From CAWDVH01 sp963805705 (GTDB lineage: Bacteria; Actinomycetota; Actinomycetes; Streptosporangiales; Streptosporangiaceae): DNA of 64,000 bases. The stretch covers positions 1,054,001-1,118,000 of the forward strand of contig CAWDVH010000001.1 of NCBI GenBank assembly GCA_963805705.1. Direction: 5' to 3'. Under the pieces are notes generated by a model that was not told the DNA's origin, did not search any database, and was given only the letters and a program-made list of their open reading frames with translations. Position 1 is the first letter of the stretch. Every line of letters starts with the position of its first letter. Shown in pieces: positions 35,380-42,723 of this stretch. Position numbers and translations under genes: made by a program.

Positions 35380-36744
35380 ATGACCGGAGCGCCATCGGCG
35401 GCCGGGCATCAGGCCGCCGGGCCCCGGCGGACGCCCCGGCTGATCCCGCCGGACGGGCCGCTGTCACTCGACGATCATCTGGCCCGGTACGGTGCCGTTC
35501 CGTTCAGCGCCACGCCCGCGTTCGGCGCCACCGCGGGGTCGCGGGCCGGCGCTGTTCCCGCCCTGATCGCCGAGGTGGAGCGATCCGGGCTGACCGGGCG
35601 CGGCGGGGCCGCGTTCCCGGTCGCGCGCAAGATGCGGGCCGTAGCGGCGGCGGCCGGGCGCGGCGGCCCGTTCGGCAGCGCCGCGGGGACGGTCGTCATA
35701 GCCAACGGCGGGGAGTCTGAGCCCGCCAGCGGCAAGGACCGGATCCTGCTGGCCCGGGCACCGCACCTGGTCCTGGACGGGATAGCCCTCGCGGCGGAAG
35801 CGGTCGGCGCCACCCGCGCTTACCTGTGCGTGCACAGCGGCGGCGAGGCGCCGGAGCGCGAGCTGCGCGAGGCCATCACCCGGCGGGAGCGCGCCGGGCT
35901 GAACCGGGTCCCGATTCAGGTCGTCGCCGTCCCCGGCGGTTACATCACGAGCCAGGAGACAGCGCTGATCAGCTTCCTGAACGGGGGTGCCGCCGTGCCG
36001 GCGTTCGTCCCGCCGCGACCGTCGCAGCGGGGGGCGCACCGGCGCCCCACCCTCGTTCAGAACGTCGAGACACTGGCACATGTCGCCCTGATCGCGCGGT
36101 ACGGTGCTGCCTGGTTCCGCGAGGTGGGGACCGTGCGGGAGGCCGGCTCGGCGCTGGTGACGATCGGCGGCGCGATCCGCAGGCCCGGTGTGTACGAGAT
36201 CGCGCTCGGCACGCCGGTTGCCGACCTCGTGCAGCGGGCGGCCGGGCCGACCGAGCCCATCCAGGCGATCCTGGCCGGCGGCTACTTCGGCGGCTGGCTG
36301 CCCTTCGCGGCGGCGCAGCGGCTTCCGCTCAGCGATGAGGGCCTGCGGGCGGCGGGCGCCGCGCTCGGGCCGGGCGTCCTGATCCTGCTCCCCGAGACTT
36401 CCTGCGGGCTGGCCGAGACGGCCCGAGTGACCAGGTACCTGGCCGGCCAGAGCGCGGGCCAGTGCGGGCCCTGCAGCAACGGGCTGCCCGCGCTGGCCGA
36501 CGCCATCGGGCACATCGCCTACGGGCAGCCGGCCGGCGAGGCGGTTCCCTGGGCCGAGCACCTGATGACCCTGGTGACCGCGCGCGGGGCGTGCGGCCTG
36601 CCGGACGGGACGGCCGCCCTGGCGGCCAGCGCCCTTCGGGTCTTTGCCGGTGACCTGCGGCAGCACGCGCAGCATGGCCCCTGCCCCGGCATTCGCCGGC
36701 CGCCCGTGCTGCCCGCTCCCGTGGACCAGGCCTGGGCCCGATGA
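35380..36744 (+). CDS. NuoF-like NADH/FMN iron-sulfur protein
   Basis: 454 residues from the ATG at 35380; GTG at 35374, overlapping the previous stop, is equally possible. It matches the 51-kDa complex I subunit: FMN/NADH motif GRGGAAFPVARKM, ANGGESEPASGKDR, SLBB-like IGGAIRRPGVYEI and the 4Fe-4S region. In that region C362, C365 and C405 are present, but the first Cys of the usual CxxCxxC is Ala359; C342 is an extra Cys nearby. Not part of a nuo operon, so it is a detached NADH dehydrogenase module feeding the cytochrome. Confidence 0.82.
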   Translation: MTGAPSAAGHQAAGPRRTPRLIPPDGPLSLDDHLARYGAVPFSATPAFGATAGSRAGAVPALIAEVERSGLTGRGGAAFPVARKMRAVAAAAGRGGPFGSAAGTVVIANGGESEPASGKDRILLARAPHLVLDGIALAAEAVGATRAYLCVHSGGEAPERELREAITRRERAGLNRVPIQVVAVPGGYITSQETALISFLNGGAAVPAFVPPRPSQRGAHRRPTLVQNVETLAHVALIARYGAAWFREVGTVREAGSALVTIGGAIRRPGVYEIALGTPVADLVQRAAGPTEPIQAILAGGYFGGWLPFAAAQRLPLSDEGLRAAGAALGPGVLILLPETSCGLAETARVTRYLAGQSAGQCGPCSNGLPALADAIGHIAYGQPAGEAVPWAEHLMTLVTARGACGLPDGTAALAASALRVFAGDLRQHAQHGPCPGIRRPPVLPAPVDQAWAR

Positions 36745-37055
36745 CAGCGGGCCAGGCAGGCGCAGGCGACCAGGCCGGTGACCAGGCCGGTGACCAGACC
36801 CTGCGACGGCGGCACGCCCGGCGCCAGCGGCACGGCGGGCGCCAGCCGGCCGAGCGCCCGATCCTGCAGGTCAACCCGATCGCCTGCGAGGCGCACGGGA
36901 TATGTATCGAGCTGCTGCCCGAGCTGATCAGCGCCGATCCCTGGGGCTACCCGATCATCGCGCCGGGCCCGGTGCCAGCAGAGCTGCTCCCGCACGCCCA
37001 GCGGGCCGTCACCGCCTGCCCCACGCTGGCGCTGCTCCTGACCCGCCCGCAATGA
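36741..37055 (+). CDS. 3Fe-4S-type ferredoxin
   Basis: 104 residues. After a charged N-terminal extension of about 40 residues the ferredoxin core is VNPIACEAHGICIELLPEL and TACPTLALL: the C-x5-C plus C-P pattern of single [3Fe-4S] ferredoxins of the type that serve cytochromes P450. The start overlaps the NuoF-like stop (ATGA). It probably shuttles electrons between the NuoF-like protein and the membrane haem protein. Confidence 0.85.
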   Translation: MTAGQAGAGDQAGDQAGDQTLRRRHARRQRHGGRQPAERPILQVNPIACEAHGICIELLPELISADPWGYPIIAPGPVPAELLPHAQRAVTACPTLALLLTRPQ

Positions 37056-37132
37056 CACCGGGGTCCAGATGGTGACGGGCGCCGGTTTTTGCGTTATGCA
37101 TGGATCTTCTGGTCACTATGCGGAGGCGGCCG

Positions 37133-38269
37133 ATGGGTCCTCTGGACGGAGTGCGGGTCATTGAGATCGCGAGCCTGGCCCCCGCGCCTTTCGGCTGCAT
37201 GATCCTGTCTGACCTGGGAGCGGACGTACTGCGGGTGGACCGGGCGGACAGCTGCGGGCCAGGCGCGGTGGCGCGCGCCGACCCGCTCAGCCGGGGGCGC
37301 CGCTCCATCGGGATCGACCTGAAGAACGCCGATGGCATCGGCCTGCTGCTGCGGCTGGCCGAGTCAGCCGATGTGCTGGTGGAAGGATTCCGGCCGGGCG
37401 TGGCCGAGCGGCTGGGGTTCGGGCCGCGCGAGTGCGCTGCTCGCAACCCGCGGCTGGTGTTCGCGCGGATGACCGGCTGGGGCCAGGACGGGCCGCTGGC
37501 CGCGACCGCGGGCCACGACATCGACTACATCGCCGTCTCCGGGGCGCTGCACCCGATCGGGCGGGCCGGGGAGCGCCCGGTGCCGCCGCTCAACCTGGTC
37601 GGCGACTTCGGCGGCGGCGGCCTGCTGCTCGCGCTCGGGGTGCTGGCCGCGCTGGTGGAACGGGAGCGGTCGGGGCTCGGCCAGGTCGTGGACGCGGCGA
37701 TGGTGGACGGGTCGGCGCTGCTGACCTCGTTCCTGTACGGGCTGCGGGCGGCCGGCGCCTGGCAGGACACGCGCGGGGTGAACCTGCTCGACGGCGGCGC
37801 GCCGTTCTACGACACCTACGAAACCGCCGATGGCGGGTACGTCGCGGTGGGCGCGCTGGAGCCGAAGTTCTACGCCGAGCTGCTGGCCGGGCTCGGGCTG
37901 GCCGATGCTGACCTGCCGGGCCAGCACGATCGCGCGGGCTGGCCGGTGCTGCGGGAGCGGTTCGCCGCCGCGTTCGCGCAGCGGACCAGGGACGAATGGG
38001 CGCGTGCGTTCGCCGGCACCGACGGGTGCGTGGCGCCGGTGCTGAGCATGGCCGAGGCACCGGGCCATCCGTATAACACCGCGCGGGGTGTCTTCACGGA
38101 CGTCGGCGGGCTGGTGCAGCCCGCGCCCGCGCCGCGGTTCGGCCGGTCGGCGGCCGGGCCCCCGGCGCCGCCGCCCCGGCCGGGAGCGGACACCGACGAC
38201 GTGCTGGCCGGGATCGGCCTGGGCGCGGCGGAGATCGCCGCGCTGCGGGACCAGGGCATCGTCGGCTAA
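37133..38269 (+). CDS. CaiB/BaiF CoA transferase, alpha-methylacyl-CoA racemase-like
   Basis: 378 residues from the ATG at 37133 (GGAGG 6 nt upstream; the in-frame ATG at 37100 has no ribosome site). Class III CoA-transferase fold: GPLDGVRVIEIASLAPAPF, GADVLRVDR, WGQDGPLAATAGHDIDYIA, GDFGGGG and DTYETADGGYVAVG. The His of GHDID, Asp of GDFG and Glu of YET match AMACR/Mcr catalytic positions, favouring a racemase over a transferase. No operon partner. Confidence 0.85.
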   Translation: MGPLDGVRVIEIASLAPAPFGCMILSDLGADVLRVDRADSCGPGAVARADPLSRGRRSIGIDLKNADGIGLLLRLAESADVLVEGFRPGVAERLGFGPRECAARNPRLVFARMTGWGQDGPLAATAGHDIDYIAVSGALHPIGRAGERPVPPLNLVGDFGGGGLLLALGVLAALVERERSGLGQVVDAAMVDGSALLTSFLYGLRAAGAWQDTRGVNLLDGGAPFYDTYETADGGYVAVGALEPKFYAELLAGLGLADADLPGQHDRAGWPVLRERFAAAFAQRTRDEWARAFAGTDGCVAPVLSMAEAPGHPYNTARGVFTDVGGLVQPAPAPRFGRSAAGPPAPPPRPGADTDDVLAGIGLGAAEIAALRDQGIVG

Positions 38270-38299
38270 GCGGCGGCGCCGGGATGCGCGCCGGGGTAT

Positions 38300-38328
38300 T
38301 TGCCCGGAACGAGAGGTGCGGGTAAGCT
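38300..38328 (+). promoter_or_regulatory. Promoter of the M-box / NRAMP transcript
   Basis: TTGCCC (38300-38305), 17-nt spacer and TAAGCT (38323-38328). The predicted start near 38335 lies right at the 5' edge of the riboswitch. Confidence 0.6.
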
Positions 38329-38344
38329 GTCACCTGTTAGTTAG

Positions 38345-38506
38345 GCACCTCGTTCGGTGAGGCGTCGACATGAACACAGGCCACTGATCCGACGACGTCG
38401 AGAGACGCCCAGGGTCAGGACAGGTCTCCCCGGCTTAAGGGGTGACCCGAAGTGGCTGCACCTTCGGTGCTACGTCGTGTCGTGCCAAAGCTCTGACGAG
38501 AAGGGG
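38345..38506 (+). promoter_or_regulatory. M-box (ykoK) Mg2+ riboswitch
   Basis: The conserved M-box blocks appear in order: CTCGTTCGGTGAGGCG, ACATGAACACAGGCCACTG, GACGTCGAGAGACGCC, AGGGTCAGGACAGG and the 3' GCCAAAGCTCTGACGAG. P1 pairs the CTCGT near 38351 with ACGAG at 38496-38500. M-box RNAs fold compactly on Mg2+ and shut off Mg2+ uptake genes. A GCACCGG/CCGGTGC hairpin at 38510-38529 just downstream could be the expression platform. Orientation and spacing place it in the leader of the NRAMP-related gene. Confidence 0.92.
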
Positions 38507-38509
38507 TGC

Positions 38510-38529
38510 GCACCGGTTTCTGCCGGTGC
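38510..38529 (+). terminator. Hairpin after the M-box (possible expression platform)
   Basis: Perfect 7-bp stem GCACCGG/CCGGTGC with a 6-nt loop directly after the riboswitch. It lacks a U-tract, so it may work through Rho or anti-terminator pairing instead of intrinsic termination. Confidence 0.45.
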
Positions 38530-38587
38530 ATGTCCCCTGCCGCGTGGACGGACACCCGCGTGTGTCACGGCCGGGAGGAGGCGAGAA

Positions 38588-38659
38588 ATGGACAGTAGTC
38601 AACCGGGTCATCATAGGCCCCGTAACCAAGCCTTCTCGTTTTCTTCTGGCACGCGGTAA
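38588..38659 (+). CDS. 23-codon leader ORF between M-box and NRAMP gene
   Basis: ATG at 38588 with a near-perfect ribosome site GGGAGGAGG six nt upstream, ending in TAA at 38657. The peptide begins MDSSQPGHHRPRNQ and contains two prolines, two adjacent histidines and several arginines, then a Ser/Phe-rich end. It lies 118 nt before the transporter start. Enterobacterial Mg2+ genes use Pro-rich leaders (mgtL) whose translation senses Mg2+ and proline; a similar role here is only inferred. Confidence 0.5.
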   Translation: MDSSQPGHHRPRNQAFSFSSGTR

Positions 38660-38695
38660 CTGCCCGCCTCGCGCGATCTACCTGCGCCTGATCAC

Positions 38696-38720
38696 TGCCT
38701 GCGCCTGAGCGCAGCAGGCA
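38696..38720 (+). other. Leader hairpin before NRAMP gene
   Basis: TGCCTGCGC-CTGA-GCGCAGCAGGCA, a 9-bp stem with a 2-nt bulge, between the leader ORF and the transporter start. It could be a second regulatory fold in the 440-nt leader. Confidence 0.4.
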
Positions 38721-38777
38721 AGTGGCCGCCGCGTGCCTCCCATCACGCCCCCTGGCCGGGGAGAGGGAGGGACTGCC

Positions 38778-40400
38778 ATGACCACGACGTTGCAGAACCC
38801 CAGCGCGGTGCGCGACGCCGAGCACGTCGGCGACATCCGCGGCGCGCTCGGCACCATCCGGCTGGACGACGCCTCGCCCCGCAGCGGCCGCTCGGCGCAG
38901 CTCAAGACGCTGCTGGCCATCATCGGCCCCGGCCTGATCGTGATGATCGGCGACAACGACGCCGGCGCCTTCGCCACCTACGGCCAGGCCGGCCAGAACT
39001 ACGGCACCCGGCTGCTGTGGACGCTGCTGCTGCTCGTGCCGGTGCTGTACGTGAACCAGGAGATGGTGCTGCGGCTCGGCGCGGTGACCGGAGTGGGGCA
39101 CGCGCGGCTGATCCTGGAGCGCTTCGGCAAGTTCTGGGGCGCGTTCAGCGTCATCGATCTCTTCCTGCTCAACGCGCTCACGATCGTCACCGAGTTCATC
39201 GGCGTCAGCCTGGCCGCGAGCTACCTCGGCCTGCCCAAGGTCGCCGCGGTGGCACTGGCCGTGCTGGTGATCATCGGTGCCGCCTTCACGGGCAGCTTCC
39301 GCCGGTTCGAGCGGATCGCCATCGGCCTGTGCGGCGGCTCGGTGCTGCTGATCCCGATCTACTTCCTGTCCCACCCGGCGGCCGGGCAGATGGTCCACGG
39401 GTACACCCACCCGGTCCTTCCCGGCGGCTCCGGCCTGGCTCCGGTGCTGCTGCTGATCATCGGCATCGTCGGCACCACCGTCGCCCCGTGGCAGCTGTTC
39501 TTCCAGCAGAGCTACGTCATCGACAAGCGGATCACCCCGCGGTTCATCCGCTACGAGAAGATCGACCTGTGGATCGGCATCGTCATCGTGGTCCTCGGCG
39601 CCGGGGCCATCATGGGCTTCACCGCGGCCGCGTTCTCGGGTCATGCCGGCGGCTTCACCGACGCCGCCGGCATCGCCCGCGGCCTGCAGGCCCATGCGGG
39701 CAGGCTGGCCGGCGTGCTGTTCGCCATCGCGCTGCTCGACGCCTCGATCATCGGCGCGTTCGCGGTCTCCCTGTCCACCGCCTACGCGCTCGGAGACGTG
39801 TTCGGGCTGAAGCACTCGCTGCACCGGGGCGTCAAGGGGGCCAAGGGCTTCTACGCGGTCTACGGCGGGGTCATCCTGGCCGCCGCGACGATCGTGCTCA
39901 TCCCCGGCTCCCCGCTCGGGCTGCTGACCGAGGGCGTGCAGGCGCTGGCCGGCGTGCTGCTGCCGTCCGCCTCTATCTACCTGCTGCTGCTGTGCAACGA
40001 CCGCCAGGTGCTCGGCCCGTGGGTGAACGGGCGCAGGACCAACATCTTCACCACCGCGGTGGTCGCCGTGCTCGTCGCGCTGTCGGTCATCCTGACCACC
40101 TCGGTGCTGTATCCGGGCATCAGCGCCCGGCAGATCCTCGGCATCATGGTCGCGTTCGGGGCGGCCGGCCTGGCCCTGGCCGGCTACGTCACGGTCACCC
40201 GGCTCCGCGCCGGGACCCTGGCCGCCGTGCCGATCGACCGGACGGGGCGGGACAGCTGGCGGATGCCGCCGCTGGCCCTGCTGACCAGGCCGCCGGTGCC
40301 AAGGCCGCGCATGATCGGCATGTCGGCTCTTCGGCTCTACCTGGCCATGGCCACGATCCTGGTCATTGTCAAGATCGTGCAGCTGGCCATCGGGCACTGA
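38778..40400 (+). CDS. NRAMP-related (NrmT-like) divalent cation transporter under M-box control
   Basis: 540 residues, start at the ATG at 38778 (GGAGGG 8 nt upstream). About 11 TM helices of the SLC11/NRAMP fold with an N-terminal cytosolic segment (DIRGALGTIRLDD). The TM1 metal motif is GDNDAGA (D59, N60, D61) instead of DPGN. TM6 reads GTTVAPWQLFFQQ, with Ala236 for the metal-binding Met and Trp238 for the usual His. Loss of the soft Met ligand fits a hard cation such as Mg2+, as in NRAMP-related Mg2+ transporters that are also M-box controlled. It could still carry Mn2+. Confidence 0.82.
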   Translation: MTTTLQNPSAVRDAEHVGDIRGALGTIRLDDASPRSGRSAQLKTLLAIIGPGLIVMIGDNDAGAFATYGQAGQNYGTRLLWTLLLLVPVLYVNQEMVLRLGAVTGVGHARLILERFGKFWGAFSVIDLFLLNALTIVTEFIGVSLAASYLGLPKVAAVALAVLVIIGAAFTGSFRRFERIAIGLCGGSVLLIPIYFLSHPAAGQMVHGYTHPVLPGGSGLAPVLLLIIGIVGTTVAPWQLFFQQSYVIDKRITPRFIRYEKIDLWIGIVIVVLGAGAIMGFTAAAFSGHAGGFTDAAGIARGLQAHAGRLAGVLFAIALLDASIIGAFAVSLSTAYALGDVFGLKHSLHRGVKGAKGFYAVYGGVILAAATIVLIPGSPLGLLTEGVQALAGVLLPSASIYLLLLCNDRQVLGPWVNGRRTNIFTTAVVAVLVALSVILTTSVLYPGISARQILGIMVAFGAAGLALAGYVTVTRLRAGTLAAVPIDRTGRDSWRMPPLALLTRPPVPRPRMIGMSALRLYLAMATILVIVKIVQLAIGH

Positions 40401-40406
40401 CCTGAC

Positions 40407-40460
40407 GAGCGCGCCCTGCCGGCCAGGGAGGCGGAGGAGGCCTGGCCGGCGGGCGCGCTC
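40407..40460. terminator. Hairpin terminator after NRAMP gene 1
   Basis: Arms 40407-40427 and 40441-40460 (GAGCGCGCCCTGCCGGCCAG against its near-complement) starting 6 nt after the stop. A 20-bp GC stem. Confidence 0.75.
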
Positions 40461-40581
40461 TGCGGCGCATCCCGGCGGGCGTCGGGGTGGCCTGACGCCG
40501 GGAGCAGCCATCTGAAGCATCGCAAGGCAGCCTGACCATTCACTGGGTACTACCCGTAAGTAACCTGGGTATCAGGTGAAG
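40455..40581. repeat. Duplicated structured element, copy 1
   Basis: 127 nt from GCGCTC to GGTGAAG, about 95% identical to copy 2. Internal inverted repeats include CCCGGCG-CGTC/GACGCCGGG near 40471-40502 and ACCTG-GGTAT-CAGGT near 40563-40577. The function is unknown; conservation between copies suggests a selected RNA or DNA element, or recent duplication. Confidence 0.8.
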
Positions 40582-40602
40582 CTGCGCCGGGGGTTAACTG
40601 GT

Positions 40603-40644
40603 GGAGCGCCCCGCCGGGAAGACGGGATAACCGGCGGGGCGCTC
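40603..40644. terminator. Hairpin terminator between element copies
   Basis: GAGCGCCCCGCCGG and CCGGCGGGGCGCTC form a perfect 14-bp stem with a loop of about 14 nt. It shares the outer GAGCGC/GCGCTC with the first hairpin. Confidence 0.75.
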
Positions 40645-40767
40645 ACTGCGGCGCATCCCGGCGGGCATCGGGGTGACCTGACGCCGGGAGCAGCCATCTG
40701 AAGCATCGCAAACCAGCCTGACCATTCACTGGATATTACCCGTAAGTAACCTGGGTATCAGGTGAAG
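40639..40767. repeat. Duplicated structured element, copy 2
   Basis: 129 nt, offset 184 bp from copy 1. It differs by a 2-nt insertion and a handful of substitutions (for example GGTACTACC to GATATTACC). Like copy 1 it directly follows a hairpin ending in GCGCTC. Confidence 0.8.
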
Positions 40768-40848
40768 TTATGAAGCAGTCCAGATGCAGAAGTCGGGAAA
40801 GCTAGCTCCAGAAACTGTCTGAGATCACCAGCCTCAGAGATGATCGCG

Positions 40849-42723
40849 TCAGCCGGTGCCCAGGCGGATGGCCGCGACGACCAGGAGCACCACGGAGACG
40901 ACCAGGTATCCGCGCAGCAGCAGGACGCTGAGCTTGGTGCCCGCCGACCAGGACACGGGCTTGAGCAGGGCTAGCGGCGGCATCCGCCAGTTGTTGAGCT
41001 CGGTCCTGGACATCCCGGCCGATGCAGGCACGTGCGGTCCCTGCCGGGCGCGGATGATCCGCAGCCGGATGGCGGCCGCCACCAGGCCTGCGGCGAGGAG
41101 GGCAGAAAGCCAGATCACGATCGTGGCCACGTTCAGCTGAGGGAACAGCGTCGTCGCGACCAGCGTGCCGGACAGCATGACCAGAACGCCGACGATCACG
41201 CTGGCCAGGGCGTTGAGCCAGGGCGGGTTGACCCACGGGCCGAGCACCTCGGGGTCATTGCACAGCAGCAGCAGGAAGACGCTCGCGCTGGGCAGCAGGA
41301 CACCGGCCAGGGCCTGCACGCCGACGGTGATGAGCCCGAGCGGTGCGTCCGGGATCAGGACGACGGCCGCGGCGACGAGCACGAGCGCCGCGTAGCTGGC
41401 GTAGAAGGACTTGGCATCGCGGAATTTGCGGTGCAGGGAGTGCTTGAGGTTGAAGACGTCGCCGAAGGCGTAGCTGGTGGACAGGGTCACGGCGGATGCA
41501 CCGAGGACGCTCGCGTCCAGCAGCACGACCGAGAAGGCGGCGCCGAGCACGCGGCTGTGCTCGCCGAGCGCCTCGGCGACCCCGAGCGCATTGGTGAAAT
41601 GCCCGGCCAGGGGCGTACCGCGGACCGCGTACTCGGCCACGACGGTGACCGCCGCCGCGCCGCCGACCACGACGAGGGAGCCGAGCACGGTATCGGCGCG
41701 CTCGTAGGGGATGAACCGGGGCGTGATCCGCTTGTCGATGACGTTGGACTGCTGGAAGAACAGCTGCCAGGGAGCGACCGTGGTGCCGACGATGGCGATG
41801 ATCAGCAGGATGGCCGCGGAGCTGACGCCGCCCTGGATCCCCGGCACCACGAAGTGATAGAGGATCGAGCCGTACTGCGGATGCGAGAGCAGGGCCAGCG
41901 GGATGAGCAGCAGGCTCGCCCCGATGAAGACGAACATGGCCCGCTCCCAGCGGCGGAAGCTGCCGCTCAGCGTGATTCCGACCAGGAGAGCGGCGGCGAG
42001 CGGGACCGCGATGTAGGCGCTCACGCCGAAGAACGCGAGCGCCAGCGAGACGCCGATGAACTCAGTGACGATGGTCAGGAAATTGAGCAGGAACAGGTCG
42101 CCGACGCTGAACCAGCCCCAGAACCGGCCGAAGCGCTCGTTGATCAGCCGGGCATGGCCGACGCCGGTAACCGCGCCGAGCCGTACGACCATCTCCTGGT
42201 TGACGATGAGCACGGGAATCAGCAGCAGCAGGACCCAGAGCAGGCTGTAGCCGTAGTTCTGGCCGGACTGCGCGTAGGTGGCGACCCCGCCCGCGTCGTT
42301 GTCCCCGACCATCACGATCAGGCCGGGGCCGACGATCGCCAGGAACGTCACCAGCCGCCGCCGCCAGCCGCTGCGGCGCTCGTCATCCAGCCGGATCCGG
42401 CCGAAGGCGCCCTCGATGTCGCCCAGATGAGCCGTATCGAGCACGGCGCTCGGCGCGGCCAGGGCGGGGCTGGCCGGATCGGCGCCGGCGGTGTCTGCGG
42501 CCGCGCGGGCCGGGGCGGCCGGACGGGCCGGGGCGGCCGGACGGGCCGGGCGGGCCGGGGCGGGCGAGGCCGGGCGGTTCCCGGGCGGCGAGCCCGTGGC
42601 GGGAGGTGAGCCTGGCACCGGGGCCGGACCCGCATCGGCCGGCGGCCCTGTGGCGGGAGGTGAGCTTAGGGCCGGAGGCGAGCTGGCGGGGGGCGGCCGC
42701 TCGCGCTCCGGGACGTCGCTCAC
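40849..42723 (-). CDS. NRAMP-related cation transporter, paralogue 2
   Basis: 624 residues. A Pro/Ala-rich N-terminal extension of about 90 residues precedes HLGDIEGAFGRIRLDDE and a full NRAMP fold. The metal motifs equal those of paralogue 1: GDNDAGG (G140-D143 onward) in TM1 and GTTVAPWQLFFQQ (Ala317, Trp319) in TM6, and the rest is clearly similar. The start overlaps the stop of the MgtE_N/CBS gene (ATGA), so the two are translationally coupled. It is convergent with paralogue 1. Probable Mg2+ uptake with a dedicated cytosolic regulator. Confidence 0.82.
   Translation of the reverse strand: MSDVPERERPPPASSPPALSSPPATGPPADAGPAPVPGSPPATGSPPGNRPASPAPARPARPAAPARPAAPARAAADTAGADPASPALAAPSAVLDTAHLGDIEGAFGRIRLDDERRSGWRRRLVTFLAIVGPGLIVMVGDNDAGGVATYAQSGQNYGYSLLWVLLLLIPVLIVNQEMVVRLGAVTGVGHARLINERFGRFWGWFSVGDLFLLNFLTIVTEFIGVSLALAFFGVSAYIAVPLAAALLVGITLSGSFRRWERAMFVFIGASLLLIPLALLSHPQYGSILYHFVVPGIQGGVSSAAILLIIAIVGTTVAPWQLFFQQSNVIDKRITPRFIPYERADTVLGSLVVVGGAAAVTVVAEYAVRGTPLAGHFTNALGVAEALGEHSRVLGAAFSVVLLDASVLGASAVTLSTSYAFGDVFNLKHSLHRKFRDAKSFYASYAALVLVAAAVVLIPDAPLGLITVGVQALAGVLLPSASVFLLLLCNDPEVLGPWVNPPWLNALASVIVGVLVMLSGTLVATTLFPQLNVATIVIWLSALLAAGLVAAAIRLRIIRARQGPHVPASAGMSRTELNNWRMPPLALLKPVSWSAGTKLSVLLLRGYLVVSVVLLVVAAIRLGTG

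Larger units (their letters stand above)
40401..40848. other. 448-bp region between convergent NRAMP genes
   Basis: Contains two terminator-like hairpins and two copies of a structured element of about 127 nt, listed separately. No ORF with codon support was found. The segment 40768-40848 is unremarkable. Confidence 0.7.

Noticed and set aside
38565..40520. 651-codon minus-strand ORF opposite the first NRAMP gene
   Set aside because: Low-complexity Arg/Gly/Asp/His composition and exact overlap with a well-supported gene mark it as a GC-rich shadow frame.
41032..42609. 525-codon plus-strand ORF opposite the second NRAMP gene
   Set aside because: Shadow frame with acidic low-complexity sequence; the opposite strand holds conserved TM helices.
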